53,925 nt of DNA from NCBI GenBank assembly GCA_028702135.1, contig JAQVPJ010000014.1:1-53925 (forward strand), given 5' to 3'. The translations under genes and the position numbers were made by a program. The notes below the pieces were generated by a model that did no database searches, was not told the origin of the DNA, and saw nothing but the letters and a program-made list of their open reading frames with translations. This document shows positions 32,516 through 42,334 of the stretch, piece by piece (within the stretch, counting starts at the first letter, position 1; each line of letters starts with the position of its first letter). The stretch comes from Eubacteriales bacterium (lineage in GTDB: Bacteria > Bacillota > Clostridia > Oscillospirales > CAG-382).

Positions 32516-34183
32516 TCAGAACAAACCGCTTATAACGCCGTCATTATCGATATCGATGCTCTCAGCTGCCGGTTTTTTCGGAAGGCCGGGCATTGTCATA
32601 ATCGTCCCGGCAAGAACCACGACAAAACCTGCACCCGAGGAAACTTTCACCTCACGCACGGTAAGTCGATAACCCGACGGGCATCCCAGCAAAAGCGGAT
32701 TATCGGAGATAGAATACTGCGTTTTTGCTACGCAAACCGGAAGACTGCCGTAACCCATAGCTTCGATCTCCGCGAGAGAGGAAAGAGCTGCAGGCGTATA
32801 ATCCACGCCATCGGCACGATAAATTTTAGTAGCGAGCGTTTCAATCTTCTGCTTTAGCGTGTACTCATCGGGATAAGTAAACTTCAGCGTCGAATCTGTT
32901 TCGCATGCTCTGCAAACCTCCTCGGCAAGTTCCGTAGAACCGCTTCCGCCTGATTCAAAAGCTTTTGACACCACGGCTTTTACGCCCATTCCGGCACAAA
33001 AATCCTTTATCCACTCAATTTCCCGTTCGGTGTCGGTATAAAAATGATTTATCGCCACGACGAGAGGGATACCAAAACCTAAAAGATTCTCGATATGCGC
33101 TTTGAGGTTGGAGCTGCCTGCTTCGAGCGCTTTTATATTCTCTGTCTTCAGATTCTCCTTCAAAACGCCGCCGTTATACTTGAGTGCGCGTACAGTCGCT
33201 ACGAGAACGATAGCAGAGGGGGAAACAGACGCCTTGCGGCATTTTATGTTAATAAACTTTTCTGCACCGAGATCTGCTCCGAACCCTGCCTCTGTGATAC
33301 AGTAATCCGCAAGCTTCATACCCGTTTTTGTCGCGATTACCGAATTGCAACCGTGGGCGATATTCGCAAAAGGGCCGCCGTGAATAATACAGGGAGTGTT
33401 CTCTGTGGTCTGAACCAGATTGGGTTTTATCGCATCCTTAAGCAGAACGCACATCGCGCCCTGTGCATTGAGGTCACGACAATATATAGGTTTTTCATCA
33501 TAATTATATGCGATTAGAATATTGCCGAGCTTTTCTTTAAGGTCGTTCAGGGAGGTGCATAAACACAGTATCGCCATTATTTCGGTTGCGACGGTAATCA
33601 TAAAATGCTCCTCACGGGCAACACCGTCCGCCTTGCCGCCCAAACCGATCACTGCGGAACGCAGCGCGCGGTCATTCATATCAAGGCAGCGTGTAAATAT
33701 GATGCGTTTTGGATTTATGCGTAGCGTGTTTCCCTGCTGGAGGTGGTTGTCTATCATGGCGGCGAGAAGATTGTTAGCACTCGTTATCGCGTGAAAATCA
33801 CCTGTAAAATGCAGATTTATATCATCCATAGGGAGAACCTGCGAGTATCCGCCTCCCGCTGCTCCGCCCTTTACGCCGAAAACGGGACCGAGTGACGGCT
33901 CACGCAGAGCGATAACAGCTCTTTTCCCGATCCTTTCCATTGCTTGTCCGAGTCCGATGGTCGTAGTGGTTTTTCCCTCTCCCGCAGGAGTAGGGCTTAT
34001 TGCGGTAACAAGGATCAGCTTCCCGTTTTTTTTCGAAGAAAGGCGTTTAATCAGCCCGCTGCTTATTTTTGCTTTGTACTTTCCGTATGGCTCCAACTCA
34101 TCGTCCGTAATTGAGAGTTTTGAAGCAATTTCCGTAATCGGCATCATCTTTGCCTGGTTTGCGATTTCAATGTCTGTTTTCAA
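32516..34183 (-). CDS. fhs: Formate-tetrahydrofolate ligase, TTG start
   Basis: The 555-residue enzyme makes 10-formyl-THF from formate, THF and ATP, for purine and formyl-Met supply or acetogenic carbon. Motifs are [16 protein letters not shown] (nucleotide loop, about 68-83), [19 protein letters not shown] and the late [14 protein letters not shown]. The TTG start overlaps the pdp stop (TTGA), with GGAGG 6 bases upstream inside the pdp end, so translation is coupled. It is not beside folD or acetogenesis genes, so a one-carbon salvage role is more likely. That is inference. Confidence 0.97.
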   Translation of the reverse strand: MKTDIEIANQAKMMPITEIASKLSITDDELEPYGKYKAKISSGLIKRLSSKKNGKLILVTAISPTPAGEGKTTTTIGLGQAMERIGKRAVIALREPSLGPVFGVKGGAAGGGYSQVLPMDDINLHFTGDFHAITSANNLLAAMIDNHLQQGNTLRINPKRIIFTRCLDMNDRALRSAVIGLGGKADGVAREEHFMITVATEIMAILCLCTSLNDLKEKLGNILIAYNYDEKPIYCRDLNAQGAMCVLLKDAIKPNLVQTTENTPCIIHGGPFANIAHGCNSVIATKTGMKLADYCITEAGFGADLGAEKFINIKCRKASVSPSAIVLVATVRALKYNGGVLKENLKTENIKALEAGSSNLKAHIENLLGFGIPLVVAINHFYTDTEREIEWIKDFCAGMGVKAVVSKAFESGGSGSTELAEEVCRACETDSTLKFTYPDEYTLKQKIETLATKIYRADGVDYTPAALSSLAEIEAMGYGSLPVCVAKTQYSISDNPLLLGCPSGYRLTVREVKVSSGAGFVVVLAGTIMTMPGLPKKPAAESIDIDNDGVISGLF

Positions 34184-35499
34184 ACTCTGCCTCCGATTGT
34201 CCTGTATATCAATTTTTTGTTTTTGGGCGGACTGTCCTTTATTTTTATCGCTCTGAACAGCAGTTCAATGCCGTTCTGCGCCATGTCTATTTTACTTGTG
34301 TAAAGAGTGGCGAGGACTTCGCCCTCCTTGACATAATCCCCGACCTTATGGTGAAAAATTATACCTGCGTTATGATCGATGGAATCCTCTTTTTTACTGC
34401 GTCCCGCACCGAGAATCATAGCAGCCTTACCGACCGATTCAGCGTTGATTCTATAAATATAACCGCTCCGTTCCGCCGCTAAGAATGCCGAAACTTTGCT
34501 TTCACCAAACAGGGAAGGATTGTAAATATAATCGCTGTTGCCGCCGAGGGATGAGACAAGCTCTGCAAGTTTTCTCTTTGCACTTCCGTCATTCAGCGTT
34601 TTTGTCACAGCCTTGATGCATTCATCGTAAGGAGCGGCATTTGCAACATACAGCATATTTGCAGCAAGTATAATACATAATTCCGTCAGATCCTCATCGC
34701 CGTCTCCGCTGAGAACATCGGCAGCCTCCATAACCTCAAGACTGTTGCCTATGCTTCTCCCCAAAGGGACATCCATATTTGTTATAAGTGCGATAGTCTT
34801 TTTACCTGCACCGACGCCTATTTTTACCATAAGCTGCGCAAGCTCAGCCGCTTCCTCAAACGTCTTTACAAAAGCTCCGCTACCGCATTTTACATCTATT
34901 ACGATGCAGTCACTGCCAGCCGCAAGCTTTTTGCTCATAACACTCGACGCTATGAGCGGCAGGCAGTTTACAGTAGCGGTGACATCACGCAGCGCATAGA
35001 GCTTTTTATCAGCAGCGGCGAAACTGCCGCTCTGACCGATAATACAAAGCCCCGTTTCGTTTACGATTCTTGTAAAATCATCACAGCTCTGATTTGTGTT
35101 CACACCCGGAATGGATTCGAGCTTGTCAATTGTTCCGCCGGTATGACCAAGACCGCGTCCCGACATTTTCGCTATCGAAACACCCATATCGGCGGCGGCT
35201 ACCATCGGTGCGATGATAAGAGAGGTCTTATCCCCGACACCGCCCGTGCTGTGCTTGTCGACTTTCTTTCCTTTTATTGAGGAAAGGTCTGCTCTGTCAC
35301 CGCTGTTTGCCATACATTCGGTAAGTGTAATGGTTTCTTCATCGGTCATTCCACGGAAATAAATAGCCATAAGCAGTGCGGAGATCTGGTAGTCGGGGAT
35401 TGAACCGTCGCTGACTCCCTTGATAAAAAAGCTGATTTCATTCTCCGACAGAGCAATCCCTCTCTGCTTTTTCTGGATAATGTCATACATTCTCATCAT
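34180..35499 (-). CDS. pdp: Pyrimidine-nucleoside phosphorylase
   Basis: The 439-residue enzyme splits uridine or thymidine with phosphate to base and (deoxy)ribose 1-phosphate. Motifs are [14 protein letters not shown] (phosphate loop, about 82-95) and [22 protein letters not shown]-terminal PYNP domain ([20 protein letters not shown]) is present. Thymidine-only versus broad specificity cannot be told. It lies 25 bp after deoB and 4-bp-overlaps fhs. Confidence 0.94.
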   Translation of the reverse strand: MMRMYDIIQKKQRGIALSENEISFFIKGVSDGSIPDYQISALLMAIYFRGMTDEETITLTECMANSGDRADLSSIKGKKVDKHSTGGVGDKTSLIIAPMVAAADMGVSIAKMSGRGLGHTGGTIDKLESIPGVNTNQSCDDFTRIVNETGLCIIGQSGSFAAADKKLYALRDVTATVNCLPLIASSVMSKKLAAGSDCIVIDVKCGSGAFVKTFEEAAELAQLMVKIGVGAGKKTIALITNMDVPLGRSIGNSLEVMEAADVLSGDGDEDLTELCIILAANMLYVANAAPYDECIKAVTKTLNDGSAKRKLAELVSSLGGNSDYIYNPSLFGESKVSAFLAAERSGYIYRINAESVGKAAMILGAGRSKKEDSIDHNAGIIFHHKVGDYVKEGEVLATLYTSKIDMAQNGIELLFRAIKIKDSPPKNKKLIYRTIGGRV

Positions 35500-35524
35500 T
35501 ATAAGTTTCCCTCCGTTTTATTGT

Positions 35525-36712
35525 CTATACCGTCAACTCGTTATAAAAACTCTCTCCCGTTTTTATTCCTTGAACACCGAGAGCCTCGGTGATTGCAGAC
35601 GCAATATCGGCAAAGCTGCGGCGTGTTCCGAGATTTACCCCGTTTTTCAGGCCTTTTCCGTAAACGAGCAGCGGCACATATTCCCTTGTATGGTCGGTTC
35701 CGGGAAAACCCGGGTCGCAGCCGTGGTCTGCGGTTATTATAATCATATCCTCTTCGTTGGTCTTTTCAAGAAAATCGGGTAAACTTTCATCGAACCGGTT
35801 AAGGGCGGCGGCATATCCTTCTATATCGTTACGGTGACCGTACATCATATCAAAATCCACCAGATTGGCAAAACACAGTCCCTCAAAATCACGATTTGCG
35901 ATTTCTTTAAGCAGTTCAATTCCCTCGGAATTACCCTTTGTGGGGTTTGATTCGGTTACACCGCGCGAGGCAAAGATATCGCTTATCTTCCCTATGGAGA
36001 TGACCTCTTTTCCGCCTTTGAATATGCTGTCGAGCATCGTTTCCCCATATGGCTCAAGCGAAAAATCATGCCTGCCTCCGGTACGGTAGAAAACTCCGTC
36101 TTTGTCTGAAAAAGGGCGCGCTATCACTCTGCCGACTGCATATTTACCCGTAAGGATACTCCTTGCGGTTTTGCAGTAATCATAAAGCTCCTCGAGGGTG
36201 ACTACATCCTCATGTGCGGCTATTTGAAAAACGCTGTCCGCAGAGGTATAGACGATAAGTTTGCCTGTTTCTATATGCTCTTTTCCGTAATCCCTTATTA
36301 CCTCCGTGCCGGAATAGGGTTTGTTGCAAAGTATGTCCCTGCCTGTTTTGGCACGGAAATCGTTGATAACCTCGTCCGGAAAGCCGTTAGGAAAGGTGGG
36401 CAGGGGAGAAGGTGAGACTATTCCGGCAATCTCCCAATGGCCGATGGTTGTGTCCTTACCCCGGCTTTTCTCGGTCATCGCACCGTAACTTGCGATGGGA
36501 GTACCGGAATAAGCAAGGTGCGTCAGTCCGGCTTTTTCTATATTGAAAATACCCATTTTAGTCAACATCGGTATGCGGAGCTTGCCGGAGAGCGCAAGCG
36601 TTCTGAGAGTATGACTCCCGGCGTCACCGTAATCTTCCGCATCGGGCAACGCGCCGATTCCGAGACTGTCAAGCACGATAAGAAATACTCTTTTCAATAA
36701 CGGTAATTCCAT
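35525..36712 (-). CDS. deoB: Phosphopentomutase
   Basis: The 395-residue alkaline-phosphatase-fold enzyme converts (deoxy)ribose 1-phosphate to the 5-phosphate. Metal motifs are VLDSLGIGALPDAEDYGD (near 12-29) and IITADHGCDPGFPGTDHTRE; the nucleophile Thr is in GAMTEKSRGKDTTIGHWEI. It is first in the deoB-pdp-fhs-tsaE-tsaB-rpiB unit. GGAGG is about 14 bases before the ATG; a TTG five codons on (LKRVFLIVLDS) is an alternative start. Confidence 0.96.
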   Translation of the reverse strand: MELPLLKRVFLIVLDSLGIGALPDAEDYGDAGSHTLRTLALSGKLRIPMLTKMGIFNIEKAGLTHLAYSGTPIASYGAMTEKSRGKDTTIGHWEIAGIVSPSPLPTFPNGFPDEVINDFRAKTGRDILCNKPYSGTEVIRDYGKEHIETGKLIVYTSADSVFQIAAHEDVVTLEELYDYCKTARSILTGKYAVGRVIARPFSDKDGVFYRTGGRHDFSLEPYGETMLDSIFKGGKEVISIGKISDIFASRGVTESNPTKGNSEGIELLKEIANRDFEGLCFANLVDFDMMYGHRNDIEGYAAALNRFDESLPDFLEKTNEEDMIIITADHGCDPGFPGTDHTREYVPLLVYGKGLKNGVNLGTRRSFADIASAITEALGVQGIKTGESFYNELTV

Positions 36713-36750
36713 TTGCCGAAAGATCCGCCTCCGTCCTTTTTCTCAGTAAG

Positions 36751-36779
36751 AGTTTAATTCAATAACACTTAAAAGTCAA
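36751..36779 (-). promoter_or_regulatory. Promoter of the deoB unit
   Basis: On the minus strand TTGACT (36774-36779), a 17-bp spacer and TAAACT (36751-36756). Confidence 0.83.
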
Positions 36780-36812
36780 TACATATACGGCATTTTGAAT
36801 AATAAATACATC

Positions 36813-36845
36813 AACCCGCCGTTTTCTTAAACGAAAAGGCGGGTT
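36813..36845 (-). terminator. Terminator after the cohesin-like gene
   Basis: AACCCGCC (plus TTTTC) pairs with GAAAAGGCGGGTT across one bulged G, a 13-bp stem. The downstream T stretch is weak. Confidence 0.72.
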
Positions 36846-36868
36846 AATTCTGTAAGAAAGCTTTTTAA

Positions 36869-38026
36869 TTATTTTTGCTGATTATATCTCCTGCGTTTTG
36901 TTACAACCACAACACCGGCAAGTGTGCTTAATGCAACAAAAACCAATATGATTGTGCCTTTATCACCGTTATCACCGGTTTGCGGTATTGATACTGATGC
37001 CTCGGATGAGATTACAGAGGATTCGGAAGCCGCAGCCGGATTGGATATTGCAATACCGGCATTGCCGTATATATTGTTCAAATCATAATCAAGCGCTGAG
37101 GTTTGGTTATGAGGTACCTGGAAAATGATTTGTCCCGTAGCGTTTGATTTAACCGTAAACGGCACCGTTATGACCAAAGAACCATCGTCCTTGGCGTGAG
37201 AAGCGGCATCGGTTGTGGAAAAGGAAATATCATACCTGTTTTGTTCGGGTTCGAGTTTAGACAAGCCCTCCCAGTTGTTGATATTAGGAGCGACGGTAAG
37301 GAAAGCATCCATCGCCGTGTTCAGCGAGCCATCGTTCAAAATAACGGGATCGACCTTTGTCGGATCGTAATAAAGTTTAATATTGATAAGTCCGATTCCT
37401 GTTTCGGGCATAATATCCCTCATAGTTACTGTCAGATTGAGGGTGTCGCCGGGTCTATAGGTTTCTTCTACTGTTACATCAAGGACATAACCCGGGTTCT
37501 GCACCGGCTCGCCCATAATATCATCATAGCTTACATCCTCTCCTCCTCCGGGTTCGGTCAGGCTGAGCACCGCTTTTCCGTTGTCGGACGTTTTAGCTGC
37601 AAGGTCGATATTGACAAGAGTGAAGTACATTCCCGCTTTGACCTGCATCGCTGCGATTTTTGAATAAACATTCGGATATTCGGTAGCGAGCGATACGTCG
37701 CTTGTAGATGAATGGATTCCGATAACAATGTCGCCGGAACTCATAGTCACATCCGGGGTACCGCCCGAGCCCTGAATAGCATCCTGCTTCGCCCTGTATA
37801 CGTTATCCGAAACCTTTTCGCAGAGAATAGAGATTGCCCAGTTCAGGTTTGCGTCCGCAAGTCCCGCCTGTGTCGTTACTATAACACCATCCTCTCCGGC
37901 TATCGAGCCGTCTATGGTAGCGATGTTGAACTCAAACCCGTCTATCTCGGACTGAGCTGTAACAAAGGAGAGAACCGATACACAGACAAGCATAAGCGAT
38001 AAAAGTAATATAGTTGTTTTCTTCAT
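36869..38026 (-). CDS. Secreted cohesin-like protein with sorting signal IPQTGD
   Basis: The 385-residue product has a signal peptide (about 1-25). An N-terminal region comes first, then a cohesin-like beta-sandwich near 185-330 with the opening YRPGDTLNLTVTMRD, GLINIKLYYDPTKV and the late SLVITVPFTVKSNATG. A Ser-rich spacer and the end IPQTGD, a hydrophobic stretch and KRRR (347-385) form a cell-wall sorting signal of the LPXTG kind with I for L. It would be attached by a sortase and bind dockerin-like or other partners; neither is in the window. The ATG at 38026 has AGAGGA 8 bases upstream; an earlier in-frame ATG precedes it. Confidence 0.8.
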   Translation of the reverse strand: MKKTTILLLSLMLVCVSVLSFVTAQSEIDGFEFNIATIDGSIAGEDGVIVTTQAGLADANLNWAISILCEKVSDNVYRAKQDAIQGSGGTPDVTMSSGDIVIGIHSSTSDVSLATEYPNVYSKIAAMQVKAGMYFTLVNIDLAAKTSDNGKAVLSLTEPGGGEDVSYDDIMGEPVQNPGYVLDVTVEETYRPGDTLNLTVTMRDIMPETGIGLINIKLYYDPTKVDPVILNDGSLNTAMDAFLTVAPNINNWEGLSKLEPEQNRYDISFSTTDAASHAKDDGSLVITVPFTVKSNATGQIIFQVPHNQTSALDYDLNNIYGNAGIAISNPAAASESSVISSEASVSIPQTGDNGDKGTIILVFVALSTLAGVVVVTKRRRYNQQK

Positions 38027-38130
38027 ATAGACATTCCTCTTTTGTGTTTTTTTCATTTTGCGATTTATGAAATTTCTCAGTTATTTTATGGATAAACAAG
38101 ATTATTATACATATTTCGGAAACAAAGGAA

Positions 38131-38168
38131 AAATCCGAAGTCGGCTTTTATGCCTAAACTTCGGATTT
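38131..38168 (-). terminator. Terminator of pnp
   Basis: AAATCCGAAGT (38131-38141) pairs with ACTTCGGATTT (38158-38168), with an inner GGC/GCC. Confidence 0.87.
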
Positions 38169-38187
38169 GGTTGTAAAATTAGTATTT

Positions 38188-40287
38188 TTAATCCTCGATT
38201 ATATCGAGAGCGTCCTTGCGTGAGAGATTAATTCTTCCCTTGTCGTCGATTTCAGTGAGCAGAACCTTTACTTCATCACCGACCGAAACGATATCCTCAA
38301 CCTTTGCGACACGCTTTCTGTCAAGCTGTGATATATGCACAAGACCTTCTTTTCCGGGTGCAATCTCGACAAAAGCGCCGAAATTCATTATGCGTGTTAC
38401 CTTACCGATATAAACGGTGCCGGGCGTGGGATCAAGCACAATTGATTCTATGATACGCAGTGCCTTGTAAGCCGCTTCCTTGTCGACGGCGGAAATGAAA
38501 ATGTTTCCGTCATCCTCAATGTCGATCTTAGCTCCTGTGTCAGAGCATATTTTTTGAATCACCTTTCCGCCGGTTCCGATAACCTCGCGTATCTTATCCA
38601 CATCGATCTTGGTGGTGAGCATTTTCGGAGCGTACTTTGATACATCCGGTCTCGGTTCGGAGATACAGGGAAGAATATAGTTGTCTATGATATAGTATCT
38701 GCCCTCTTTAGTGGTAACCAAAGCGTTCTTTATAATTTCGGGAGTCAATCCGTCAATTTTAAGGTCCATCTGTATTGAGGTAATACCCTTTTTTGTTCCG
38801 GCGACTTTGAAGTCCATATCGCCGAAGAAATCCTCAAGCCCCTGAATGTCTATCATCGTCATCCAGCGTTCGCCTTCGGTTATCAGACCGCAGGAGATTC
38901 CCGCAACAGGAGCCGTTATCGGAACACCGGCGTCCATAAGCGCCAGAGTAGAGCCGCATACGGATGCCTGACTTGTTGAACCGTTAGAGGATACTACCTC
39001 TGAAACGCAGCGGATAGCATAGGGGAAATCCTCCTTTGAGGGGAGCACGGGTATAATGGAACGCTCTGCAAGAGCGCCGTGACCGATCTCGCGTCTTCCG
39101 GGGCTGCGGCTTGCTTTCGCTTCTCCGACTGAATAGCCGGGCATATTATAATGGTGCATATATATTTTTGTATCTTCCTCGTCTATGCCGTCGAGCGACT
39201 GGGCTTCTCTTATCGGGGCGAGGGTACAGCTCGTAATAACCTGCGTCTGACCGCGGGTGAACATACCAGAGCCGTGTACTCTCGGAAGTAAACCCACTTC
39301 TGCGGCGAGTGAACGGATCTGATCCATTCTTCTGCCGTCCACACGTCTCTGTTCATCAAGAAGCCAGCGTCGTACGATTTGCTTTTGCAGCTTATACATA
39401 CACTCGTCGATCATCGACTTGCTGTCGGGATAATCCTCCTCAAGCGATTCATATACCTTATCATAAATAGGCTTAAGCCTCTCGTCGCGGATACGCTTAT
39501 CATCGGTATCGAGAGCGGCTTTTACATCCTCGCCGACCATATCGGAGATTCTGTCGAACATTACATGGTCTATTTCACAGGAGGTATACTCGAACTTAGG
39601 CTTACCGATTTCGGAAACGATTTTTTCTATAAAACCTATAAGAGGTTTGATTGCTTCGTGTGCTTTGATAATCGCATCATAAACAATATCATCCTCGACC
39701 TCTTTTGCGCCTGCCTCGATCATAACCACTTTCTGCTTGGTTGCGGCTACGGTAAGCTCGAGCGTGCTCTTTTCACGCTGTGCTGAAGTGGGATTGATGA
39801 CAATCTCGCCGTCAACAAGACCTACAAAAACGCCTCCGATAGGTCCGTTCCACGGAATATCGGAAATAGATAATGAGATTGAAGCGCCTATCATAGCCGC
39901 AATTTCAGGCGAACAGTCGGGATCTACGGACATAACTAACAGCGAAAGAACGATATCGTTGCGAAGGTCCTTAGGGAACAGCGGACGTATAGGTCTGTCA
40001 ATAACTCGTGAAGCAAGGATAGCTTTGTCGGAGGGGCGGCCCTCACGACGATTCCAGCTTCCGGGGATTTTACCGACCGCATAGAGCTTCTCCTCATAAT
40101 CGACAGATAACGGTAAAAAGTCAATACCGTCACGCGGAGCTGCGGAAGCGGTTGCATTTGCAAGGACTACGGTCTCGCCATAGCGTACAAGGCAGGAGCC
40201 GTTTGAGAGCTGCGAGATTTTGCCGGTTTCAATAGTCAAAGGCCTTCCCGCAAGCTCATAAGTGAATTTTTTGTAGTTTTCAAACAT
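38188..40287 (-). CDS. pnp: Polyribonucleotide nucleotidyltransferase (PNPase)
   Basis: The 699-residue 3'-to-5' exoribonuclease has two RNase PH domains (first with NRREGRPSDKAIL; second with RTQVITSCTLAP and RSPGRREIGHGALAERS) and an intervening helical domain. A KH domain (DKIREVIGTGGKVIQKI, about 560-580) and an S1 domain (GTVYIGKVTRIMNFGAFVEI) follow. It degrades mRNA with phosphate as part of the degradosome-like network. The order rpsO-pnp is the bacterial standard; here 228 bp with a terminator separate them. Confidence 0.97.
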   Translation of the reverse strand: MFENYKKFTYELAGRPLTIETGKISQLSNGSCLVRYGETVVLANATASAAPRDGIDFLPLSVDYEEKLYAVGKIPGSWNRREGRPSDKAILASRVIDRPIRPLFPKDLRNDIVLSLLVMSVDPDCSPEIAAMIGASISLSISDIPWNGPIGGVFVGLVDGEIVINPTSAQREKSTLELTVAATKQKVVMIEAGAKEVEDDIVYDAIIKAHEAIKPLIGFIEKIVSEIGKPKFEYTSCEIDHVMFDRISDMVGEDVKAALDTDDKRIRDERLKPIYDKVYESLEEDYPDSKSMIDECMYKLQKQIVRRWLLDEQRRVDGRRMDQIRSLAAEVGLLPRVHGSGMFTRGQTQVITSCTLAPIREAQSLDGIDEEDTKIYMHHYNMPGYSVGEAKASRSPGRREIGHGALAERSIIPVLPSKEDFPYAIRCVSEVVSSNGSTSQASVCGSTLALMDAGVPITAPVAGISCGLITEGERWMTMIDIQGLEDFFGDMDFKVAGTKKGITSIQMDLKIDGLTPEIIKNALVTTKEGRYYIIDNYILPCISEPRPDVSKYAPKMLTTKIDVDKIREVIGTGGKVIQKICSDTGAKIDIEDDGNIFISAVDKEAAYKALRIIESIVLDPTPGTVYIGKVTRIMNFGAFVEIAPGKEGLVHISQLDRKRVAKVEDIVSVGDEVKVLLTEIDDKGRINLSRKDALDIIED

Positions 40288-40482
40288 TTGTATATTCCTT
40301 TCAATGATTCATGTCCGAAGCATCATATAAGGAATCACAAGCATTTGGTTTAACACTTACATACGATTTAAAGCCCGATATTGAAATCTATTGTAATCAA
40401 TGCACATTGTTTTAAATCATATTTAATTGCTAAACCGCCTGTAAATACTTAATATAACCCAGACATTTATTTTTTTGCCAAA

Positions 40483-40508
40483 AGGACGGGATTTTATCAT
40501 CCCGTCCT
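40483..40508 (-). terminator. Terminator of rpsO
   Basis: AGGACGGGAT pairs with ATCCCGTCCT around a short loop, followed on the minus strand by TTTTGGCAAAAAAA. Some transcripts may read through to pnp. Confidence 0.85.
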
Positions 40509-40515
40509 CATCAGC

Positions 40516-40782
40516 TTACTTTCTGATTCCTAAACGCTCGATAATCTCACGGTAGCGGTTAATGTCCTTCTTCATAAGATAGTTGAGGAACTTTTTTCTC
40601 TTTCCAACCATCTTAAGAAGACCTCTGCGTGAATGATGATCCTTGTCGTTGACCTTCAGGTGCTCCGTGAGCTGCTTGATTCTTGCCGTAAGAATTGCAA
40701 TCTGAACCTCCGGAGAGCCGGTGTCGCCCTCATGTACCGCATAATCGGTAATGATTTTTGCTTTTTCATCCTTTAAAAGCAT
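40516..40782 (-). CDS. rpsO: 30S ribosomal protein S15
   Basis: The 88-residue protein begins [20 protein letters not shown] and has [16 protein letters not shown] and [15 protein letters not shown], typical uS15. It binds the 16S central domain first in assembly. GGAGGT lies 12 bases upstream. Confidence 0.97.
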   Translation of the reverse strand: MLLKDEKAKIITDYAVHEGDTGSPEVQIAILTARIKQLTEHLKVNDKDHHSRRGLLKMVGKRKKFLNYLMKKDINRYREIIERLGIRK

Positions 40783-40924
40783 TGTCTTTGTTCACCTCCG
40801 TATTCATAAATTGTGGTAAAACTAAGCAAAGGGACGGTGATGGCTGCATTAATAGCTGCCGAATACCCCTGAACCGAGCAATACCTACAGCGCAAAACCG
40901 GTAAAGTTAAAACGCGCAAGGAGT

Positions 40925-40953
40925 AATATAACATATATTTTTAGTTTTGTAAA
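40925..40953 (-). promoter_or_regulatory. Promoter of rpsO
   Basis: On the minus strand TTTACA (40948-40953), a 17-bp spacer and TATATT (40925-40930). The leader of about 135 nt (40783-40918) is GC-richer and partly self-complementary, compatible with S15 feedback, but no known fold is evident. Confidence 0.78.
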
Positions 40954-41028
40954 TAGCTTTGGAAGAAAAAGGTTTGTTTTAATATAAAATTTTACATGAA
41001 GCGGGAGCTTTTTCGATGAAAATAACTA

Positions 41029-41057
41029 TTGACCGATAAAAAGATAAATGATATTAT
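41029..41057 (+). promoter_or_regulatory. Promoter of the small membrane-protein ORF
   Basis: TTGACC (41029-41034), a 17-bp spacer and TATTAT (41052-41057), 28 bp before the start codon. Confidence 0.75.
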
Positions 41058-41085
41058 ATAATAAAACCGTATACGGAGGCATAAT

Positions 41086-41259
41086 ATGCAATTATCGGGA
41101 AAAATGCTTGACAGGCTGATTCAGGCGATCGCATTCATAATTTTAATCGGCGTGACCTGCGCTTTTATCGCGGTTGTAAACAGCGACGACTTTCCATATA
41201 CAACGCCGAAGGACGAGTATGCTTTGAATTACGCTTATACGGATGAGAGTGCGGATTAA
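41086..41259 (+). CDS. 57-residue single-pass membrane protein
   Basis: I do not recognise this protein. It begins MQLSGKMLDRLIQ and has one membrane segment (about 13-32, AFIILIGVTCAFIAV core). A hydrophilic outer tail rich in Asp, Tyr and Glu ends YTDESAD. GGAGG (41075-41079) lies 6 bases before the ATG and a good promoter sits upstream, so expression is likely. The gap from 41260 to 41528 holds no further gene. Confidence 0.7.
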   Translation: MQLSGKMLDRLIQAIAFIILIGVTCAFIAVVNSDDFPYTTPKDEYALNYAYTDESAD

Positions 41260-41528
41260 AAACAAGTCGTATTATATTTTATCAATATTCGGCGTTTTTA
41301 TAACATAAAATGATGATTTTTTGTGTATTATCCAGTCGAAGTTTTATCGCATATAATTATTATTGTCAGAAATTAAGGCGTATAATGAGCTCTTTCGGCT
41401 GTTTCAATTCGTCGGAATAATATGGCACAGAAATTATTACTTACATAACTATTTATGAAAAACATATAATCATCTTACGATTATTTTCTACAAAATGAAT
41501 ATGAATATTTTCAGAAGGCGAATTACAG
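41260..41528 (+). other. AT-rich intergenic region
   Basis: No gene is evident. A TATAAT-like box (about 41382-41387) precedes the acetyltransferase gene but lacks a well-spaced -35 element. Confidence 0.5.
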
Positions 41529-42278
41529 ATGGATATAACTGGCAACATAAAAGTGCAGCTGCAAGGCCTGGGCATCAATAACGGAGACACCGTCCTGGTG
41601 CATTCTTCGTTAAAATCTTTTGCCGGAGGTGTATCTCCGTCGCAGGTTATAGCTGCACTTTCTGCCGCGTTGGGAGAGTCGGGAACACTGGTTCTGCCCG
41701 CTTTAAGTTATGTTTACTGCAACAAAAACAATCCGGTTTTCGACTATTATAAAACACCGTCCAATATCGGCGTGATACCGGAATATTTCCGTACAGAGGT
41801 AAAAGGAGTCATACGCAGTCTGTGCCCGACACATTCGTGTTGTGCTTTTGGGGCGATGGCGGACTACATCACGGCAGGACACATCCTCGACAACACTCCC
41901 TGTGGCGAGAATTCGCCTTTTTCCAGAGTTAAGAAACTTTCAGGCAAGATTCTTTTTATAGGGTGCGGACTGCGTCCGAACACTTCGATGCATGCTGTTG
42001 AGGAGCTTTTTGAACCTGATTATCTGTTCGGGGAAACGGTTTTATACAATATGACCGACAGGGAGGGCAAAAGCTTTTCGCACAGTTGTCGTTCACATGG
42101 CTTTGTCGGTGTCGTTCAGCGTTACGACAGGATTGAGGAGCTTCTTACCGATGGAAGCGAAATAAAAAAAGGATATGTTTTAAAAGCGTTCTGCCACTTA
42201 ATCGATGCAATAGCCATGTGGGAAAAAGCCGCTGATGCATATTCAAGGGATCCGCATTATTTTATTGACTGCCACTAA
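41529..42278 (+). CDS. AAC(3)-family N-acetyltransferase
   Basis: The 249-residue protein has the AAC(3)/YokD family pattern: DTVLVHSSLKSFAG (about 20-33), GTLVLPALSY, SLCPTHSCCAFG and GCGLRPNTSMHAVEE with the conserved active-site region. Some members inactivate aminoglycosides by acetylation of the 3-amino group, but many chromosomal ones do not. The cognate substrate is unknown. A sugar-kinase-like gene follows by 56 bp on the same strand, suggesting action on an amino sugar. AAGG lies about 11 bases upstream. Confidence 0.88.
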   Translation: MDITGNIKVQLQGLGINNGDTVLVHSSLKSFAGGVSPSQVIAALSAALGESGTLVLPALSYVYCNKNNPVFDYYKTPSNIGVIPEYFRTEVKGVIRSLCPTHSCCAFGAMADYITAGHILDNTPCGENSPFSRVKKLSGKILFIGCGLRPNTSMHAVEELFEPDYLFGETVLYNMTDREGKSFSHSCRSHGFVGVVQRYDRIEELLTDGSEIKKGYVLKAFCHLIDAIAMWEKAADAYSRDPHYFIDCH

Positions 42279-42334
42279 TAAGCTTATTGTATGGATATAA
42301 TATTTTTGACACGATATTTTTGGAGGTATATCTA

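Noticed and set aside
41529-42278. Aminoglycoside resistance gene
   Set aside because: Family membership alone does not show resistance. The gene is next to a sugar-kinase-like gene, has no mobile-element context and matches the local base composition.
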